DNA of 17,309 nucleotides. Source: an uncultured Bacilli bacterium. Its GTDB lineage: Bacteria; Bacillota_I; Bacilli_A; RF39; UBA660. Made by a program: the position numbers and the translations under genes. The notes under the pieces were generated by a model that worked only from the letters and a program-made list of their open reading frames with translations, did no database searches and had not been told where the DNA came from. Shown in pieces: positions 14,827 to 17,309 of the stretch. Numbering within the stretch: position 1 is the first letter of the stretch; each line of letters begins with the position of its first letter. The DNA is taken from contig CANPYU010000007.1 in NCBI GenBank assembly GCA_947588665.1, positions 1-17,309 of the forward strand. The letters run 5' to 3'.

Positions 14827-14855
14827 TTTTAAGTAGAGAAAAATCGTGATATAAT
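14827..14855 (+). promoter_or_regulatory. Extended -10 promoter of the cca-dnaD-nth operon
   Basis: TGA followed by TATAAT (14850-14855), with TTTTAA (14827-14832) 17 nt upstream as a weak -35. It lies in the 47-nt gap after miaA. Confidence 0.6.
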
Positions 14856-14873
14856 TTAATAGGTGATAGCGTT

Positions 14874-15962
14874 TTGAATAAAGTAATCAAGAAAGTTTTA
14901 AGTGCAATAGAAAAGAAGGGGTTTGAAGCTTATCTTGTAGGTGGTTATGTACGGGATTTATTACTTGGGAAAACATCATATGATATTGATATTTGTACGA
15001 ATGCCACACCTAAAGAATTAATCACGATTTTTCCGGTGGATTCTGCTAAAAATTTAGGGGGAATAGATTTTAAAATAAAAGAATATCATTTTGAAATTAT
15101 GACTTATAGAGAAGAAATTAGGTATGAAAATAGAAGGCCGGCAGAATATAATTATATTAATAATTTAGTTTTAGATTTACAAAGAAGAGATTTTACGATT
15201 AATGCTATATGTATGAATATAAAAGGGGAAATTATTGATTTAGTTAATGGAGTAAATGATTTAACTAATAATAAGTTAGTTATGATTGGAAGTACAGCTT
15301 TAAAATTAAAAGAAGACCCTTTAAGAATACTTAGAGCAATAAGATTTGCAACAGTACTTAATTTTAATTTAGATAATACTTTGGGGAAAGAAATTAAAAG
15401 AAATTATAAAGAAATAAATATACTTTCAAATACAAGAGTTAAAGAAGAACTTGATAAAATTTTACTTTCTTCTTATGTTAAAAGAGGTTTAGGATTATTA
15501 AAAGATTTTAATATTTTAGATTTATTGAAGATAAGTTATGATGTTGTTGTGCCAGTTAAAAGTTTAGAAGGTATGTATGCACAGCTTGATTTTAAGTATG
15601 ATTTTCCTTTTACTAAACCGGAAAAAGATAATATTAAAGCTTTAAAAGAAATAATTAGTACACAGGAAATTACTAAACAAACTATATATAATTATGGGCT
15701 TTATTTAACTATTGTAGCTGGGGAAATAATGGGGATTAGTAATAAAACTATAAATAAAATGTTTAAAGAACTTCCTATACATGATAAAAAAGATATTAAT
15801 ATTAAATCTGAAGAAATAGTAAAAGTTTTAAATATAGAATATTCTAAGAAAATAAGTATTATTATGGGAGAATTAGAAAATTTAATTTTAAATGGGGTAG
15901 TTAAGAATAAGAAAAGTGATATTATAAAATATTTAGTAAATAATAAAGCAAGGTGGGTATAA
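14874..15962 (+). CDS. cca: CCA-adding tRNA nucleotidyltransferase
   Basis: A class II CCA-adding enzyme (362 aa) that builds or repairs the 3' CCA of tRNAs from CTP and ATP. The nucleotidyltransferase core shows LVGGYVRDLLLG (21-32), the metal-binding D-x-D (D37, D39 in SYDIDI), the flexible-loop region MTYREEIRYENRRPAEY, the RRDFTINAI motif (104-112) and the nucleotide-template segment EDPLRILRAIRFA (147-159), followed by TRVKEELDKILLS. The start codon is TTG (14874) with AGGTGA 7 nt upstream; no ATG is better placed. The tRNA at the window's left already encodes CCA, so repair may be the main role for that tRNA. The stop overlaps the dnaD start by one base. Confidence 0.94.
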   Translation: MNKVIKKVLSAIEKKGFEAYLVGGYVRDLLLGKTSYDIDICTNATPKELITIFPVDSAKNLGGIDFKIKEYHFEIMTYREEIRYENRRPAEYNYINNLVLDLQRRDFTINAICMNIKGEIIDLVNGVNDLTNNKLVMIGSTALKLKEDPLRILRAIRFATVLNFNLDNTLGKEIKRNYKEINILSNTRVKEELDKILLSSYVKRGLGLLKDFNILDLLKISYDVVVPVKSLEGMYAQLDFKYDFPFTKPEKDNIKALKEIISTQEITKQTIYNYGLYLTIVAGEIMGISNKTINKMFKELPIHDKKDINIKSEEIVKVLNIEYSKKISIIMGELENLILNGVVKNKKSDIIKYLVNNKARWV

Positions 15963-16597
15963 TGAATAGTACAGTATTTAAAACTTCTAAATATGTTACT
16001 AATAGTTTATTTATTAAAAAAGCTTTAGAGTTAAAATTATCATTGGAAGAATTTTTAATGCTTACTTATTTTGATAATGATTATAATAATTTTTTGGATA
16101 TAGAAAGATTAAGCAAAAATATTGGATTAAAAATAGAAGAGGCTTATAAGATATTTAATAGTTTAATATCTAAAAAATTGATTACTATTGAGACAACAAA
16201 AGATATGGAAAATAGAATGATAGAAAAAGTTAGTTTAGATAATTTTTATAATATGCTTACAATGGAGAAAATAGAGGAACAAAAAAAAGAAGTTAAAAGT
16301 GATATATATAGTGAATTTGAAAGAGAGTTTAAACGAACTATTTCTAGTATGGAATATGAAATTATTAATGCTTGGTTAGAAAAGGGATATACAGAAGAAT
16401 TAATTAGAGGAGCTTTGAAAGAGGCAGTTTATAATGGGGTTTCTAATTTAAGATATATAGATAAAATACTTTATGAATGGAGTAAAAAAGGATTTAAATC
16501 TATTGATGATGTTAATAAACATTTACAAAGAAGAGATGAAGAGAAAAGGGAAAGAAAGGAATTATTTGATTATAATTGGTTAGAAGATGAAGAGTGA
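15962..16597 (+). CDS. dnaD: DnaD-family replication initiation protein
   Basis: A DnaD homologue (211 aa), the Firmicute protein that helps DnaA and DnaB load the replicative helicase during initiation and restart. Residues about 1-95 form a winged-helix N-terminal domain (LSLEEFLMLTYFDND, AYKIFNSLISKKLITIE). Residues about 115-190 form the DnaD/DnaB C-terminal domain, ending in the hallmark Y-x3-I-x3-W in LRYIDKILYEW. The tail is charged (LQRRDEEKRERKELFDYNWLEDEE). ATG 15962 overlaps the cca stop (TAATG) and has AAGGTGGG upstream; a GTG at 15953 is part of that site. The conserved dnaD-nth order supports the assignment. Confidence 0.9.
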   Translation: MNSTVFKTSKYVTNSLFIKKALELKLSLEEFLMLTYFDNDYNNFLDIERLSKNIGLKIEEAYKIFNSLISKKLITIETTKDMENRMIEKVSLDNFYNMLTMEKIEEQKKEVKSDIYSEFEREFKRTISSMEYEIINAWLEKGYTEELIRGALKEAVYNGVSNLRYIDKILYEWSKKGFKSIDDVNKHLQRRDEEKRERKELFDYNWLEDEE

Positions 16598-17225
16598 GGT
16601 TTTAATTGAAGGATTAAATAAATTGTATCCATTTGCTGAATGTGAGCTTTTATATAATAAAGATTATGAATTATTAATGGCTACAGTTTTAAGTGCACAA
16701 TGTACAGATAAAAGAGTTAATGTTGTAACAAAAGAATTGTTTAGTAAATATGATATTTACTCTTTAAAAGAGGCAACATTAAAAGAGATAGAGGATATTA
16801 TTAGGCCATGTGGTTCATATACTAAAAAGGCTTATTATTTAAAGACTATCGCGGAAAGATTAGTTAATGATTTTGATGGTAAAGTTCCGAATGACAGAGA
16901 GTATTTAGAAAGTTTACCAGGGGTTGGGAGAAAAACTTGTAATGTTGTGTTATCTAATTTATATGATGTTGCTGCAATCGCGGTGGATACACATGTTGCT
17001 AGAGTATCTAAGAGACTAGGGTTGGTAAGGGAAGATGATGATGTATTAACAATTGAGAAAAAATTGATGAAAAAAATACCTAAGAAATATTGGAGTAAGA
17101 TCCATCATCAATTAGTTTTGTTTGGAAGATATAATTGTAAAGCAATAAAACCTAATTGTTGTAATTGTGTATTTATAGATAATTGTAAGTATTATAAGAA
17201 ATTAAATAAAAAATTACTTGATTAG
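16587..17225 (+). CDS. nth: Endonuclease III
   Basis: Nth (212 aa) is a base-excision-repair glycosylase and AP lyase for oxidised pyrimidines. The helix-hairpin-helix LPGVGRKTCNVV (110-121) holds the catalytic lysine K116, and D134 in AVDTHV is the activating aspartate. The C-terminal iron-sulfur cluster motif C-x6-C-x2-C-x5-C is complete (C184, C191, C194, C200). LSAQCTDKRVN (35-45) is the usual N-terminal signature. The start at 16587 lies 11 nt inside the end of dnaD, so it is coupled to it, as in the dnaD-nth operon of Bacillus. It is the last gene of the transcript, with a terminator overlapping its stop. Confidence 0.97.
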   Translation: MKSEVLIEGLNKLYPFAECELLYNKDYELLMATVLSAQCTDKRVNVVTKELFSKYDIYSLKEATLKEIEDIIRPCGSYTKKAYYLKTIAERLVNDFDGKVPNDREYLESLPGVGRKTCNVVLSNLYDVAAIAVDTHVARVSKRLGLVREDDDVLTIEKKLMKKIPKKYWSKIHHQLVLFGRYNCKAIKPNCCNCVFIDNCKYYKKLNKKLLD

Positions 17226-17236
17226 AGTAATTTTTC
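17209..17236 (+). terminator. Rho-independent terminator of cca-dnaD-nth
   Basis: AAAAATTACT (17209-17218) and AGTAATTTTT (17226-17235) form a perfect 10-bp stem with a 7-nt loop. The nth stop codon (17223-17225) is in the loop. The Ts are part of the stem, as expected for AT-rich genomes. Confidence 0.75.
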
Positions 17237-17242
17237 AGACTG

Positions 17243-17276
17243 TTGACAAATAGGTATCATTTTTACTTATTTGTCT
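17243..17276. promoter_or_regulatory. TTGACA box with inverted repeat upstream of an unseen gene
   Basis: GACAAATA (17245-17252) and TATTTGTC (17269-17276) form an 8-bp inverted repeat with 16 nt between. The left half continues a TTGACA box (17243-17248). A TATAAT lies further on at 17289-17294 without a good -35 at standard spacing. The next gene is outside the window, so this is only a possible promoter/operator. Confidence 0.3.
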
Positions 17277-17309
17277 TTTAATTTGATTTATAATACTATT
17301 AATTAAAGA

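Overview
This is an AT-rich, gene-dense bacterial chromosome segment that reads with the standard bacterial code: TGA ends several genes, for example the toxin reading frame at 3925-3927, the small membrane protein at 10093-10095 and dnaD at 16595-16597. Bacillus-type Shine-Dalgarno sites (GGTGA, GGAGG), consensus sigma-A promoters, a CIRCE element, the dnaD-nth pair and a YjbA (DUF3603)-like gene point to a low-GC Firmicute of class Bacilli. The compact genes and a ClpB without its N-domain resemble uncultured gut Bacilli of the RF39 type. That placement is an inference.

Layout. 1-1109: the 3' part of a tRNA-Lys, a two-way terminator, and a minus-strand alanine-racemase-like gene that has lost both catalytic residues. 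1212-3278: eno and deoD, probably one transcript. 3280-4670: a toxin-antitoxin type locus, a RelA/SpoT-like (toxSAS-like) toxin broken by a one-base frameshift followed 5 nt later by an intact Panacea-domain (DUF4065) antitoxin. 4790-6966: clpB behind a CIRCE operator that overlaps a perfect promoter. 6993-8945: two separately promoted accessory genes, an HD-domain phosphohydrolase and a protein with two ORF6N domains and a PLD-like C-terminus. 8964-9776: uppP on the minus strand. 9844-12140: a small membrane protein overlapping a YjbA-like gene, then miaB. 12151-13497: two tandem secreted or anchored TasA/camelysin-like paralogues, each with a look-alike promoter and its own terminator. 13501-17225: tightly packed housekeeping genes mscL-miaA, then cca-dnaD-nth, with one-base or short overlaps.

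Functionally the housekeeping set covers glycolysis (eno), purine salvage (deoD), proteostasis (clpB), cell-wall lipid recycling (uppP), osmotic protection (mscL), tRNA maturation and modification (cca, miaA, miaB, where MiaA makes i6A37 and MiaB converts it to ms2i6A37), and replication and repair (dnaD, nth).

The most unusual signals are: (1) perfect inverted repeats at exactly the same codon position in both ORF6N domains, where every base difference between the two arms is matched by a complementary change; (2) the toxSAS/Panacea pair with a toxin frameshift that one added A would repair; (3) the racemase-fold protein lacking the PLP lysine and catalytic tyrosine.
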